Assembly (NCBI GenBank): GCA_014879465.1
Contig: JACSSA010000089.1
Coordinates: forward strand, 1-33,915
Source of the DNA: Rhodothermales bacterium
Lineage (GTDB): Bacteria; Bacteroidota; Rhodothermia; Rhodothermales; BA12
Length of the DNA stretch: 33,915 nucleotides
Direction of reading: 5' to 3'
Shown here: one piece after another, positions 1-8,291 of the stretch
How positions within the stretch are numbered: position 1 is the first letter of the stretch
Layout: the number at the start of each line of letters is the position of its first letter
Translations under genes and position numbers: made by a program
The notes under the pieces: model-generated
Told to the model about the DNA's origin: nothing
The model's input: only the letters and a program-made list of their open reading frames with translations
The model's database searches: none

Positions 1-28
1 TGAGCGCGTCGAGGGTGAGGGCGGCCAT
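1..28 (-). CDS. possible 5' end of a gene leaving the window
   Basis: An ATG at 28-26 on the minus strand opens a frame reading MAALTLDAL before the window ends, so only nine codons are visible. A TAGTTTTC box on the minus strand at 64-57 resembles the Bacteroidota -7 element (TAnnTTTG) at a sensible distance. Function cannot be judged. This may be the next gene after the cardiolipin synthase on the same strand, with its own promoter. Confidence 0.35.
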
Positions 29-212
29 AAGGGCAGGTGCGTTCGGGACGAAACCCGAAAACTACCGTCCCGCGCCGCCCGGATGCTGTGCGTTTGCGGC
101 GAAACGCCGGAGGTTGGGTTTACATGTGGACGAAGGATTCGGGCCGATCTCGATCGACACCGAACGGTGCGGAACCAAACCACGGCGGTCCTTTCCATGC
201 TCCGCCGCCCCA
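29..212. other. intergenic stretch with no convincing gene
   Basis: Frames open here on both strands, but they are Arg/Pro-rich with irregular third-position composition, as expected for chance frames in high-GC DNA. The only signal seen is the TAGTTTTC box at 57-64 on the minus strand. Confidence 0.5.
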
Positions 213-1676
213 TCACAGCACCGGCGCGAAGATGCGGGTGAGGCGGACGGCGAAGCGGTACAGCCGTCCACGGTTGGTGACGTGGTCAAGCTCCAGTTCG
301 GTGGAACGCTCCAGGTCACGCAGGAGCATCGCCTCGACGTCGCCACAGAAAGCGGCGTCGGCAAACAGGGCGGTGATCTCGAAGTTGAGGCGGAAGGAGC
401 GATTGTCGAAGTTGGCGGACGAGACGGCGGCATAGTCGTCGTCCACGAGCAGCACCTTTTGGTGCATAAACCCTTCCTGGTAGAGAAAAACGCGCACACC
501 AACGCGCTTTAAGTCGGGCAGATAGGCGTACGGAACGAACTTGAACAGCACGTTGTCGCTCATCTCCGGCATCACCACGCGCACGTCCACGCCACGCATG
601 GCGGCAATTTGCAGGGCCGAGAAGACAGCGGCATCGGGGACGAAGTACGGCGTGGCGATCCACACCCGGCGCTCGGCCGACGCGATGGCGTGGGCGTAGA
701 GGAGGCTGCACGTCTCGATCTCGCCCGACGGCCCGGAGGCCAGCACAAGGCCCATACGATCTTCGTCACAAACCGTCGCGTTCCAGTCAAGGTCGGAGAG
801 AGGGGTTCCGGCGGAGAACGTCCAGTCTTTGGCGAACGAGAGCTGGAGACCCTTCACCATCGGCCCGTCCACGCGCACATGCGTATCGCGCCACGGCGTG
901 AGTTTGGGGTCCTGGTGGAGGTAGTCGTCGCCCACGTTGATGCCGCCGCAGAAGCCGACGTTTCCGTCCACGACGACGATCTTGCGGTGGTTGCGGAAGT
1001 TGACGCGGAAGCGCCGCAGCACCGAGCGGCGGCCCGGAAAGCCCGACACCTCGATGCCTGCCTCGCGCAGTTCGCGGCGGTAGGAGCGCGAGAGCGACAG
1101 GCTTCCGATCTCGTCGTAGAGCACATACACCTTCACTCCCGCCTTGGCCCGCTCGACGAGCGCGTCCTTGAACTGCTGCCCGAGGGTGTCGTCACGGAGT
1201 ATGTAGAATTGAAACAGGATGTAGTGCTTGGCCTGCGCAATAGCGTCGAACATCGCGGGAAACGTATCCTCCCCATCGATAAGCAGCTTCGCGCCGTTGC
1301 CGGTAGTAAACGGGAACGAGGCCAGTTCGCGGAAGCCAGCAAGCTCGCCACGGTCGTCGTCTTGGCGCACCATATGCTCGGCCAGCACGGTGCCGCGCTG
1401 TTCACGCAGCACCTGATCAACCTTGCGGTCGATCTCGCGCATCGCGTCCACATACTCGCTAAACTGCGTTCGCCCAAACAACCAGTAGAGCGGGACAGCC
1501 ACTATCGGGAAAGCCACGAGCGACACGGCCCAGCCCATGGACCCTTGCGGCGTCCGAGCGTGCAGCACGGCATCAACCGCCGAGACCAACCCCAGTACGG
1601 TGAGAATCGGGACGACCAGCGCCACGATCTTGCCGAAGCCGTCTAAGGTGAACGGGAGTAGCGCGGCGGTGTCCAT
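213..1676 (-). CDS. cls: cardiolipin synthase (phospholipase D family)
   Basis: The 487-residue product fits bacterial cardiolipin synthases, which condense two phosphatidylglycerol molecules at the inner membrane. The N terminus has two hydrophobic segments (about residues 15-35 and 47-68), followed by two PLD catalytic motifs: H230-x-K232-x4-D237, ahead of GFCGG, and H405-x-K407-x4-D412, ahead of SSANFDNRS. Both HKD motifs are intact, so the enzyme should be active. The frame stays open upstream to about 1898, but that extension is low-complexity and unlike the family; the ATG at 1676 gives the usual N terminus. It appears to be monocistronic. The general family is secure; exact substrate preference is inferred. 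Confidence 0.93.
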   Translation of the reverse strand: MDTAALLPFTLDGFGKIVALVVPILTVLGLVSAVDAVLHARTPQGSMGWAVSLVAFPIVAVPLYWLFGRTQFSEYVDAMREIDRKVDQVLREQRGTVLAEHMVRQDDDRGELAGFRELASFPFTTGNGAKLLIDGEDTFPAMFDAIAQAKHYILFQFYILRDDTLGQQFKDALVERAKAGVKVYVLYDEIGSLSLSRSYRRELREAGIEVSGFPGRRSVLRRFRVNFRNHRKIVVVDGNVGFCGGINVGDDYLHQDPKLTPWRDTHVRVDGPMVKGLQLSFAKDWTFSAGTPLSDLDWNATVCDEDRMGLVLASGPSGEIETCSLLYAHAIASAERRVWIATPYFVPDAAVFSALQIAAMRGVDVRVVMPEMSDNVLFKFVPYAYLPDLKRVGVRVFLYQEGFMHQKVLLVDDDYAAVSSANFDNRSFRLNFEITALFADAAFCGDVEAMLLRDLERSTELELDHVTNRGRLYRFAVRLTRIFAPVL

Positions 1677-1851
1677 GCCGACGAAAGTACGACGTGGTTG
1701 CGCCGGATTCGCCGCCGCCGTATAGCCTACCGGAAATTCAGGTGTGGTCGTTGCGAGGAGTGCAGCGAAGCAGCAACCTCGTCGTTGTGGCGCATCTCCA
1801 ACGTGGGGGCTTGGCGGCGCTCGCCATGGCCGGCTCGTTTCGGATAGGCCC

Positions 1852-2079
1852 TTATTCGCCAACGGACACGAGCCGGTCGAGCCGAACGGTCGTTCCATCG
1901 CTCAGGCGCAGCCATTCGCCGTCGGCATCCGAGAACAGATCGGCTAACCGGGCTGACGTTTCGTTCGGTGTGCCGTCCAGGTCCGTCCAGACCACCCGGA
2001 CAGGTTGGGCGCGGGTAGCGAGCGCTTCGAGTTGGTCGTAGAAGCCGCAGGCGATGGGGCGGTAGTTGGGTGTTGACAT
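1852..2079 (-). CDS. rof: Rho-binding antiterminator (Rof-like)
   Basis: A 75-residue protein with the Rof/YaeO pattern: YRPIACGFYDQLEALATR near the N terminus, then a small beta-barrel region (VRVVWTDLDG, GEWLRLSDG, VRLDRLVSV). Known Rof proteins bind transcription factor Rho and inhibit Rho-dependent termination. The start is the ATG at 2079, because homologues begin a few residues before the YxPI(A/N)C motif; the upstream extension lacks family similarity. It diverges from the small membrane protein that begins at 2165, leaving 85 bp for two promoters. The family call rests on recognised motifs in a short protein; binding to Rho is inferred. Confidence 0.8.
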   Translation of the reverse strand: MSTPNYRPIACGFYDQLEALATRAQPVRVVWTDLDGTPNETSARLADLFSDADGEWLRLSDGTTVRLDRLVSVGE

Positions 2080-2164
2080 GGCGGGAACGGAAGGCGAAAA
2101 AAGCGCGGAGCCGGACGGTGCGGGCGTCGTTCCACCCAGAGTCGGTGCCTGCTTCAGCGATTCT

Positions 2165-2500
2165 ATGCCGCTTTCGTTTCGTCTTGTGTTGGCCCTTGGG
2201 CTGGGTTTCGTCGCATCCGGTGTGATGGCGGGGTGGTTGGCGGGCATGCTTGGCGTGACAGCGCTGGGTTCAGAACGGATGATCGTGCTGTGGATCGTAT
2301 CGTCGGGGGTGCTGCTGATGGTGCTGCCACGTTCGCGCCGCGCCGCGCCGTCCGCGCCCGACGTTCAGCCCGTGCCGTCGCCCGACGACCCGGAGCACGT
2401 GTCGGAGAAGCCACCGCACCCGCGCACGCTCCGCGAGATGCAGCGCCGGTACCAACGGCTCTACGAACAGGAGCGCGAGCGACAGCACCGTCGGTCGTAG
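2165..2500 (+). CDS. small two-helix membrane protein, function unknown
   Basis: The 111-residue product has two hydrophobic segments (about residues 4-32 and 40-56), then a Pro/Ser-rich linker and a basic, Arg/Gln/Glu-rich tail (TLREMQRRYQRLYEQERERQ) that probably forms a cytoplasmic helix. I do not recognise a family. The ATG at 2165 is preferred because it starts at the first membrane segment; the upstream extension crosses the divergent promoter region. It ends at a small hairpin shared with the convergent TPR gene. Third positions are G/C-rich, which supports real coding. Confidence 0.6.
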   Translation: MPLSFRLVLALGLGFVASGVMAGWLAGMLGVTALGSERMIVLWIVSSGVLLMVLPRSRRAAPSAPDVQPVPSPDDPEHVSEKPPHPRTLREMQRRYQRLYEQERERQHRRS

Positions 2501-2519
2501 AGAGACCTCTACGCCTTCT
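2496..2519. terminator. hairpin between convergent genes
   Basis: A 7-bp perfect stem, CGTAGAG (2496-2502) and CTCTACG (2507-2513), with an AGAC loop and a short CCTTCTT run. It overlaps the stop of the membrane-protein gene and lies just before the stop of the TPR gene. Its outer arms match those of the longer palindrome at 19581-19611. The T-tract is weak, so termination is only probable. Confidence 0.45.
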
Positions 2520-3271
2520 TAAAGCGCTTGGAACCGGGGGTGGCGGCGCAGGCCGTCGAACACCTCGGCGTCGAGCAGGGCTGCGGCGTCCGGGTCGGCG
2601 GCCAAGGCGCGTTCGAGCGCGTCGAGGGCCGCGTTGTCGTCGCCGTTTTGGACGAGAAGCTCGGCGTGGGTCACGCCGTAGAGGCCGTTTTCGGGATCGA
2701 GGTCGAGCGCGCGGTGGATGCTGGCCATCGCGTCGTCCATCCGCCCAAGATCGGCTTCGTAGACGGCGCGGTTGTTGAACGCGAGCGCGTGGTCGGGGTG
2801 GCGTTCGAGCGCGGCGTCGAGGTCCTGGAACGCGCCGTCGACGTCGGCGAGGGCGTACTTGGTTTCGGCGCGGCGGGTGAGCACATCGGCGAGGTCTTCG
2901 CCGATCACGCCCACGGATGAGGCAGCGGCGTAGCTGGCGTCGAGGTCTTCGAGCGCCCCTTCGAGGTCGTCGAGGTCGAAGCGTGCTCCTGCGCGGTTGT
3001 AGAGCATCGCCGCGATGTCTTGGACGATTTGCACGTCGTAGCCGCTGGCGTCGCCGTCGCCGTCGAGCACTCCGAGTTCGTAGACGGCGACCAAAAGCGC
3101 CTCGTCGTAGGCCGTGCGTGCAGCATCGGGGTCTGTGTCTTCGAGGTCGTAGGCCGCGTCGGCGAGATCGGCAAAGGAGCCGAGGTCGAGGATCGCGTCG
3201 TCGCGGCGTTCACCGGGGAGGTCAAAGGATGCCGACGTGTCGTTGGCGAGCGGGAGGGAGAAAGAAGTCAT
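2519..3271 (-). CDS. tetratricopeptide-repeat protein
   Basis: The 250-residue product is very acidic (many Asp and Glu), soluble and rich in Ala/Leu. From about residue 85 onward it shows helix pairs of TPR type, for example MLYNRAGARFDLDDLEGALEDLD, RRAETKYALADVDGAFQDLDAAL, NNRAVYEADLGRMDDAMASIHRAL and HAELLVQNGDDNAALDALERAL, each with the small and aromatic positions of the 34-residue repeat. No signal peptide or enzyme motif is visible. TPR proteins usually act as protein-protein scaffolds; the partner cannot be told. The strong acidity fits a halotolerant host. It stands alone, convergent with the gene at 2165-2500. Confidence 0.8.
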   Translation of the reverse strand: MTSFSLPLANDTSASFDLPGERRDDAILDLGSFADLADAAYDLEDTDPDAARTAYDEALLVAVYELGVLDGDGDASGYDVQIVQDIAAMLYNRAGARFDLDDLEGALEDLDASYAAASSVGVIGEDLADVLTRRAETKYALADVDGAFQDLDAALERHPDHALAFNNRAVYEADLGRMDDAMASIHRALDLDPENGLYGVTHAELLVQNGDDNAALDALERALAADPDAAALLDAEVFDGLRRHPRFQAL

Positions 3272-3396
3272 GGTGCGAGGATCGTGTGCGCTTCAAAACG
3301 TTGCCCACTGCCGCCCGGTTCTCCCGTCTGCAACGCCTGCACGGGCGGTAGACGTGTCGATGACGCGAGCCTTCTTGACTGCAGGGAGGCTTTGTT

Positions 3397-4242
3397 TCAG
3401 CCGGTAGTGGCGTCCGTTTGGATCGGTGCGATTCGCCAGCGTCCGTGCGGGTTGAACGACGGGTGGCCCGGCGTGGCGAACGTGTCGCGTTCGCGGTGCA
3501 ACTCCAGCGCGTGCTGCCCGTCGAGCGCCAGCGTGAGGCCGTCGGCAAACGACGACGGTTCGGCCAGCTGCATTTGGTTGAGCCGGTGCACCGTCTCAAA
3601 GGCCACGTTGGGCGGCAGCGGCGCGTCGATGCGGACGTCCGGCAGGCCGAAGTAGTGCATGCCCAGCGAATGCGTCCCCCGGCGCGGGTCTTCCAGCACC
3701 TGCACGAGCGCGGCGTAGGGTGCAAGCGGGTGCTCGTCGGAAGCGAGGGCGCGCCAGCGGTCTTTGTCCATCACCTTCACCGCCCCGTCCACGCGCACCC
3801 CCGCTCCGCCCGCGTCGAGCAGCGCTGCGCCCGCCAGCAGCAACGCCCGTGCGCCGAGCAGGCCCGGCGGCGCTTGCATCACCACGACGCTGGCGTGCTG
3901 GGCGACGGCCTCCAAGTCGGCGGCGGACAGGAAATGCGTACCGCCCGCGCGGAAGTACGTCACCGTACCGGCATCGTGACCCCGCGTAGCGAGAGCCAAA
4001 TCGGGCAGGTCGGGGATGGCGGCGTACGACGCAAAAGCGTCTTCGGTGAGAACGGCGAAGGCGTCGTCGGGGCCGCTCCACGGGCCGGGGACGATAACGG
4101 GAGGCGCGAAGGCGGTTTCCAAGAAGGCGAACGGGGCTGAAGAGACAAGGGTGCTGGATGCAACGTCCGGCCATAAACTCCGCCGGGGCGGTTGCGGTGC
4201 CAAGAGGACGGCTACGGGCGCTTCAAGGCGCGGTGACGCCAC
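3397..4242 (-). CDS. DUF4261-like protein, function unknown
   Basis: A soluble protein of up to 281 residues. Elements such as SVVVMQAPPGLLGARALLLAGAAL, GAVKVMDKDRWRALA and THSLGMHYFGLPDVRI recall the DUF4261 family (central helix with GA/GV, then a GxxxFGxPDVxI segment); this is recalled and not searched. It is the last gene of a minus-strand run behind hisI and the DUF1275 gene. The GTG at 4242 overlaps the preceding gene by 31 bp. A TTG at 4122 is a real alternative, because codon use in the first 40 codons is poorer than in the rest. No role can be assigned. Confidence 0.65.
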   Translation of the reverse strand: MASPRLEAPVAVLLAPQPPRRSLWPDVASSTLVSSAPFAFLETAFAPPVIVPGPWSGPDDAFAVLTEDAFASYAAIPDLPDLALATRGHDAGTVTYFRAGGTHFLSAADLEAVAQHASVVVMQAPPGLLGARALLLAGAALLDAGGAGVRVDGAVKVMDKDRWRALASDEHPLAPYAALVQVLEDPRRGTHSLGMHYFGLPDVRIDAPLPPNVAFETVHRLNQMQLAEPSSFADGLTLALDGQHALELHRERDTFATPGHPSFNPHGRWRIAPIQTDATTG

Positions 4243-4889
4243 ACGAAGTACACCGCGCCCGCGCCAAACGCTCCGGCGGACGCCAGCGCCAGCGCGGCGG
4301 GGCCGAGGTGTACTTCAAGCCACGCCCCCACGATGCCGCCCACCGCGAAGCCGCCGAGCAGTTGCCCCAGAAACCCGATTCGCCACGTTTCGACGGCCTG
4401 CCCGCGCAGCCGGTGGCCCACCAGAAGGCCCAGGTCGGTGACGATGCCGGTTACATGGGTCGTGCGCAGCACGAGGCCACGGAACGCGCTGGCCATGGCG
4501 TTTTGCATCCCGCACGCCAAGGCGGCCAATACGGCGGCAGCGATCGGGTGGGACGAAAGTGCCAGCGTGGCAAGTGCCAGCACCGCACCTTCGAGCATCA
4601 GCACGACGCCGTAGCGCCGTCCGATCTGCACAGACGACGAACCGATGAGCACGCCGGAGGCCGTCGCCCCGGCAAAAAACGCCACGACGAGCAGCAGCGC
4701 GGCGGCGGCTTTGTCCAGTTCGCCCACGGCCAGCGCCCCGCCCATCCGCGACACCGCGCCGCTCGTGTGGCTCACCGGCACGGCATAGCGGGTGAGCACC
4801 ACCGCGTTCACCCACCCGGCGAGCGCGGCCAAGGCCGCGCCACCTAGGCCGATCCAGCGGCGTTCACGGTCGTCGAGGGACGAGGGCAC
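4212..4889 (-). CDS. YoaK/DUF1275 family membrane protein
   Basis: The 225-residue product has about six hydrophobic helices and the YoaK/DUF1275 landmarks: an early GWVNAVVLTRYAVPVSHTSGAVSRMG segment (the family's D/NxxxL...xSHxTG motif), a central CGMQNAMAS and RTTHVTGIVTDLG. Members are inner-membrane proteins of unknown activity. It starts 7 bp downstream of hisI and its end overlaps the DUF4261-like gene, so the three are probably co-transcribed. The family is confident; the function is unknown. Confidence 0.88.
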   Translation of the reverse strand: MPSSLDDRERRWIGLGGAALAALAGWVNAVVLTRYAVPVSHTSGAVSRMGGALAVGELDKAAAALLLVVAFFAGATASGVLIGSSSVQIGRRYGVVLMLEGAVLALATLALSSHPIAAAVLAALACGMQNAMASAFRGLVLRTTHVTGIVTDLGLLVGHRLRGQAVETWRIGFLGQLLGGFAVGGIVGAWLEVHLGPAALALASAGAFGAGAVYFVWRHRALKRP

Positions 4890-4896
4890 GGCGTGT

Positions 4897-5241
4897 TCAG
4901 GCGTCGAGTTCGCGGTAAAAGCACGTCGGCGCGCCGGTGTGGCAGGCGATGCCCCCGAGTTGCTCCACGGCGAAGAGCAGCGCGTCGCCGTCGCAGTCGA
5001 TTCGAACGCTGCGGACGATCTGCGTGTGGCCGCTGGTGGCGCCCTTCACCCACACCTCCTGCCGGGAGCGACTCCAGTACGTCATAACGCCGGTTTCGAG
5101 GGTTTGGCGGAACGTGTCGGCGTTCATGTACGCGAGCATCAGCACCGCGCCGGTGCCGGCGTCTTGGGCGATGGCGGCCACCAGACCGTCGCGGTCGTAT
5201 TTCGCTGCGGCAAGCAGGTCGTCTCGGGAGATGGAGGGCAT
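4897..5241 (-). CDS. hisI: phosphoribosyl-AMP cyclohydrolase
   Basis: The enzyme hydrolyses the adenine ring of phosphoribosyl-AMP in the third step of histidine synthesis. The 114-residue product carries the full signature: [34 protein letters not shown]82-C83-D84-G-D86 (Mg/Zn ligands), C100-H-T-G and C107. It is the stand-alone HisI form with no HisE domain, and no other his gene is in the window. The ATG at 5241 matches the family N terminus; the frame extends 11 codons further without similarity. It heads a tight minus-strand run with a DUF1275 membrane protein. Confidence 0.93.
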   Translation of the reverse strand: MPSISRDDLLAAAKYDRDGLVAAIAQDAGTGAVLMLAYMNADTFRQTLETGVMTYWSRSRQEVWVKGATSGHTQIVRSVRIDCDGDALLFAVEQLGGIACHTGAPTCFYRELDA

Positions 5242-5324
5242 GACGTGTTCGGAAGGCAAGGGGAACGGGAGCAAGGCGAACGTCCTTCGCCGCCCGACGT
5301 TTGTCCTTCCTCAACCCTTCACCC

Positions 5325-6257
5325 GTGCCTACCGTCACCGTTCTCGGAACGTCTGCCGCCCTGCCCGCACACGGACGCCACCTCTCGGCCACGCTCGTGC
5401 AGTGGGGGGCGCGCACGGTGCTGCTCGACTGCGGCGAGGGTACGCAGTTTCGGCTGATGGACGCGGGCGTGTCGGCGGCGCGGCTGGATCTTGTTTGCCT
5501 TACCCACTGGCACGGCGACCACGCCTTTGGCCTGCCGGGACTGCTCTCGACCGTGGCCTTGCAGGGACGCACCGCGCCGCTCGTGCTGGCGGGGCCGGAC
5601 GGATTGGCGGAGGCGCTTAACGCATGGCCGGGCATTCACCTCGACGGGCTGCCGTTTTCGCTCGACCTGCGCCTCTGGCCCCACGACGGTTGCCGCGCCA
5701 CCGACGGACGGTTCGACGTGTGGAAGGACGAGACGCTTGTCGTGACGGCCCGCCCGCTCGACCACCGCGTCCCGACGATGGGCTACCGCCTCGAAGACGC
5801 GCCGCGCCCCGGCAACCTCGACGCGGACAAGGCGCGGGCGCTGGGCGTGACGGATTTCCGCGACTTCCGCCGCCTCAAAGCCGGGCACGACGTGACGACG
5901 CCCGAAGGGAAGCGTGTGCGCAGCACCGATGTGGTGACGCCGCGGCCGCCGCCGCGAGCGTTCGCCTACGCCCTCGACACCGCACCGTGCGACGGCGCGC
6001 GCCTGCTCGCCCGCAACGCCGATCTCGTGCTCCACGACGCCACGTTCTCCGACGAGTGGACGGCCCGCGCCGCCGAAACCGGCCATTCGACCGCCCGGCA
6101 GGCCGCCGAAGTCGCCGCTGCCGCCGGAGCCAAGCGTCTGCTGCTCACGCACTTCTCCGCCCGCCACGAACGCTCCGCGCCGCTCGTGGCCGAAGCCCGG
6201 AGCGTTTTCCTCAACACCGACGCTGCCGAAGAGCTTTGCCCGTATGTGCTGGACTGA
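5325..6257 (+). CDS. rnz: ribonuclease Z
   Basis: A metallo-beta-lactamase-fold endonuclease that trims tRNA 3' ends. The product (310 residues from this start) shows the N-terminal TVLGTSAALPAHGR, DCGEGTQFRLM, the zinc motif H61-W-H63-G-D65-H66, a flexible-arm-like GPDGLAEALNAW, the later ligands in RPLDHRVPTMGYR, YALDTAPC and LHDATFSDEW, and the closing LLLTHFSARH. The GTG at 5325 is preferred since homologues begin two to four residues before the LGT motif; a TTG at 5301 would add eight unlike residues. It is followed after 60 bp by an ABC exporter on the same strand. Confidence 0.93.
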   Translation: MPTVTVLGTSAALPAHGRHLSATLVQWGARTVLLDCGEGTQFRLMDAGVSAARLDLVCLTHWHGDHAFGLPGLLSTVALQGRTAPLVLAGPDGLAEALNAWPGIHLDGLPFSLDLRLWPHDGCRATDGRFDVWKDETLVVTARPLDHRVPTMGYRLEDAPRPGNLDADKARALGVTDFRDFRRLKAGHDVTTPEGKRVRSTDVVTPRPPPRAFAYALDTAPCDGARLLARNADLVLHDATFSDEWTARAAETGHSTARQAAEVAAAAGAKRLLLTHFSARHERSAPLVAEARSVFLNTDAAEELCPYVLD

Positions 6258-6317
6258 CCTCGCCACGCTGGGGCACCCTTCGGCGGGCGCGGCGTACGCC
6301 TCGCTCACCCTGACGAT

Positions 6318-8150
6318 GTGCGCCGCGTGGCCGACCCATCCAACACTTCAGGAGGCCGCTCCAAGAAAGGCCTCGACCGCAACCTGATCCGGCGGCTGTT
6401 GGCGCTGCTGAGGCCGCAGCGCACCTATGTGCTCGTCGCGCTGGTGGGGGTCGTGATTGCCGCCTACCTCGGGCCGCTGCGGCCCAAACTGGTACAAATC
6501 GCCATCGACGACCACATCGCGGTGGGCGACCTGCCCGGCCTCAACCGGATTGTGCTCGTGCTGCTGGGCGTGATGCTGGCCGAGGGACTGCTGGCGTTCT
6601 TCAACAGCTACTTCACCCAGTGGATCGGGCAGCGTGCCATCTACGAGCTGCGCGTCCGCATCTTCAACCACCTTATCCGGCAGCCGCTGGCGTACTTCGA
6701 CCGCCTGCCCATCGGACGGTTGATTACGCGGACGACCTCCGACGTGGAGGCGCTCTCGGATGTGCTCTCGGCGGGGGTGGTGACGATCCTTGGCGATCTG
6801 CTGCGTATCGTGTTTATCACATGGTTCATGTTCGCGCTCAGCCCGGTGCTGGCCGTCGTGACGCTCGCCGTGCTGCCGCTGATGTTCTGGGCGACGGCCC
6901 TCTTCCGCAAGTCGGTACGCGAACAGTATTCGGAGACGCGGGCGCAGGTGGCCCGGCTCAACAGCTTTGTGCAAGAGCATGTGACGGGCATGAGCGTGGT
7001 GCAGCTCTTCGGGCGCGAGGCCGAGGAAGACCGCCGCTTTGCCGAGATCAACGATGCGCACCGGCAGGCGCAGCTCAAAACCGTCTTCGCCTTCTCGCTC
7101 TTCTTCCCTGTCGTCGAGGTGCTTGGCTCGGTGGCGCTGGCGCTCGTGCTCTGGGTGGGCGGCTTGCGGGCGGTGGGAGGCGGCCTGACGGTGGGCGTGC
7201 TGGTGGCGTTTATCCAGTATTCCCGGCAGTTCTTTGAGCCGATCCGCAACCTCTCGGATCAGTACAACACGCTGCTGGGCGCGATGGCCGGGGCCGAACG
7301 CATCTTCGACGTGCTCGACGCCGACGAGCGCCTCCCCGAAAAAGCCGACGCGTTCGTGCCAACCACGATGCGCGGCGACATTGTCTTCCAAAACGTCTGG
7401 TTTGCCTACGACGCGGCCGAGGCGGATGCCGAAGGTCGGGAGCCGAACTGGATCCTCAAGGACGTGTCGTTTACCATCCCGGCGGGCACGATGGCAGCGG
7501 TTGTTGGGGCGACTGGCGCGGGCAAGACAACGCTCATCAACCTGCTTCTGCGCTTCTACGACGTGCAGAAGGGCGCGGTCTTGGTGGACGGCGTCGACGT
7601 GCGCGATTTTCAGATCGAGGCCCTGCGTCGCGAAATCGGCCTCGTTTTGCAGGACGTCTTCCTTTTCTCCGGATCGGTCGAGCGCAACATCACCCTCGAC
7701 GACCCCGACGTGACGCCCGAGCGCGTCCGCGAGGCTGCGACGCTGATCGGGGCCGATCGGTTCATCGAACGGCTGCCCGGCGGCTACGCCCACGACGTGA
7801 AAGAGCGCGGGCAGGGCCTGTCGCACGGACAGCGGCAGATGCTCTCGTTCGTTCGGGCGCTCGTGTACGACCCGGCGGTGCTGGTGCTCGACGAGGCCAC
7901 GAGCAGCGTGGATACCGAGACCGAGGAGGCCATCCAAACGGCGCTCGAACGGCTGATGGACGGGCGGACGAGCCTCGTCGTCGCCCACCGGCTCTCCACC
8001 ATCCAGCACGCCGATCAAATCCTCGTGATGCACCGGGGCGAACTGCGCGAGACGGGCACGCACGCTGAACTGCTCCGCCGCGACGATGGCCTGTACCGGC
8101 GACTCTACGAACTCCAGTACCGCGAGGAACGGGTGGAAGGGCGAGCGTAG
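6318..8150 (+). CDS. ABC exporter, fused membrane and ATPase domains
   Basis: A 610-residue half-transporter of the MsbA/LmrA/BmrA type. Residues about 25-330 form six membrane helices; 350-600 form the ATPase: Walker A GATGAGKT (397-404), Q-loop Q445, signature LSHGQ (501-505), Walker B VLVLDE (521-526) and switch H557. The signature has His in place of the usual second Gly (LSGGQ), a known tolerated variation. It should work as a homodimer or with a partner coded elsewhere; the substrate (lipid, drug or other amphiphile) cannot be read. The start is GTG at 6318, with GTG at 6327 possible. It may be co-transcribed with rnz. Confidence 0.92.
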   Translation: MRRVADPSNTSGGRSKKGLDRNLIRRLLALLRPQRTYVLVALVGVVIAAYLGPLRPKLVQIAIDDHIAVGDLPGLNRIVLVLLGVMLAEGLLAFFNSYFTQWIGQRAIYELRVRIFNHLIRQPLAYFDRLPIGRLITRTTSDVEALSDVLSAGVVTILGDLLRIVFITWFMFALSPVLAVVTLAVLPLMFWATALFRKSVREQYSETRAQVARLNSFVQEHVTGMSVVQLFGREAEEDRRFAEINDAHRQAQLKTVFAFSLFFPVVEVLGSVALALVLWVGGLRAVGGGLTVGVLVAFIQYSRQFFEPIRNLSDQYNTLLGAMAGAERIFDVLDADERLPEKADAFVPTTMRGDIVFQNVWFAYDAAEADAEGREPNWILKDVSFTIPAGTMAAVVGATGAGKTTLINLLLRFYDVQKGAVLVDGVDVRDFQIEALRREIGLVLQDVFLFSGSVERNITLDDPDVTPERVREAATLIGADRFIERLPGGYAHDVKERGQGLSHGQRQMLSFVRALVYDPAVLVLDEATSSVDTETEEAIQTALERLMDGRTSLVVAHRLSTIQHADQILVMHRGELRETGTHAELLRRDDGLYRRLYELQYREERVEGRA

Positions 8151-8231
8151 CGCCCGAATAACCGATAACCGTCGAAGCCGGAGCCGCCGTCAGAAGTTAA
8201 ACAGTCCACCAACCGGCACTCTTCACCTTTC

Positions 8232-8257
8232 CTGCGTCGAACCGAAGCGCGACGCAG
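8232..8257. repeat. short inverted repeat upstream of a gene
   Basis: Perfect 8-bp arms, CTGCGTCG (8232-8239) and CGACGCAG (8250-8257), separated by 10 bases, lie 34 bp before the coding start at 8292 and 81 bp after the ABC exporter stop. There is no T-tract, so it could be an operator or an mRNA hairpin. Confidence 0.35.
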
Positions 8258-8273
8258 CGGTAGAAACCGGCTG

Positions 8274-8281
8274 TACCTTCT
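8274..8281 (+). promoter_or_regulatory. candidate -7 box (TACCTTCT)
   Basis: TACCTTCT is close to the Bacteroidota -7 consensus TAnnTTTG. It ends 10 bp before the ATG at 8292, which would give a nearly leaderless transcript. Similar boxes precede several other genes here (15094, 17578, 18922, 27842). No clear TTTG-like -33 element was fixed. Confidence 0.35.
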
Positions 8282-8291
8282 TCACCGCCCG

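Noticed and set aside
6348-8063. 571-codon open frame antisense to the ABC exporter
   Set aside because: Rich in His, Arg, Glu and Gln with no domain; the sense frame has all ABC motifs. Long antisense frames are expected in high-GC coding DNA.
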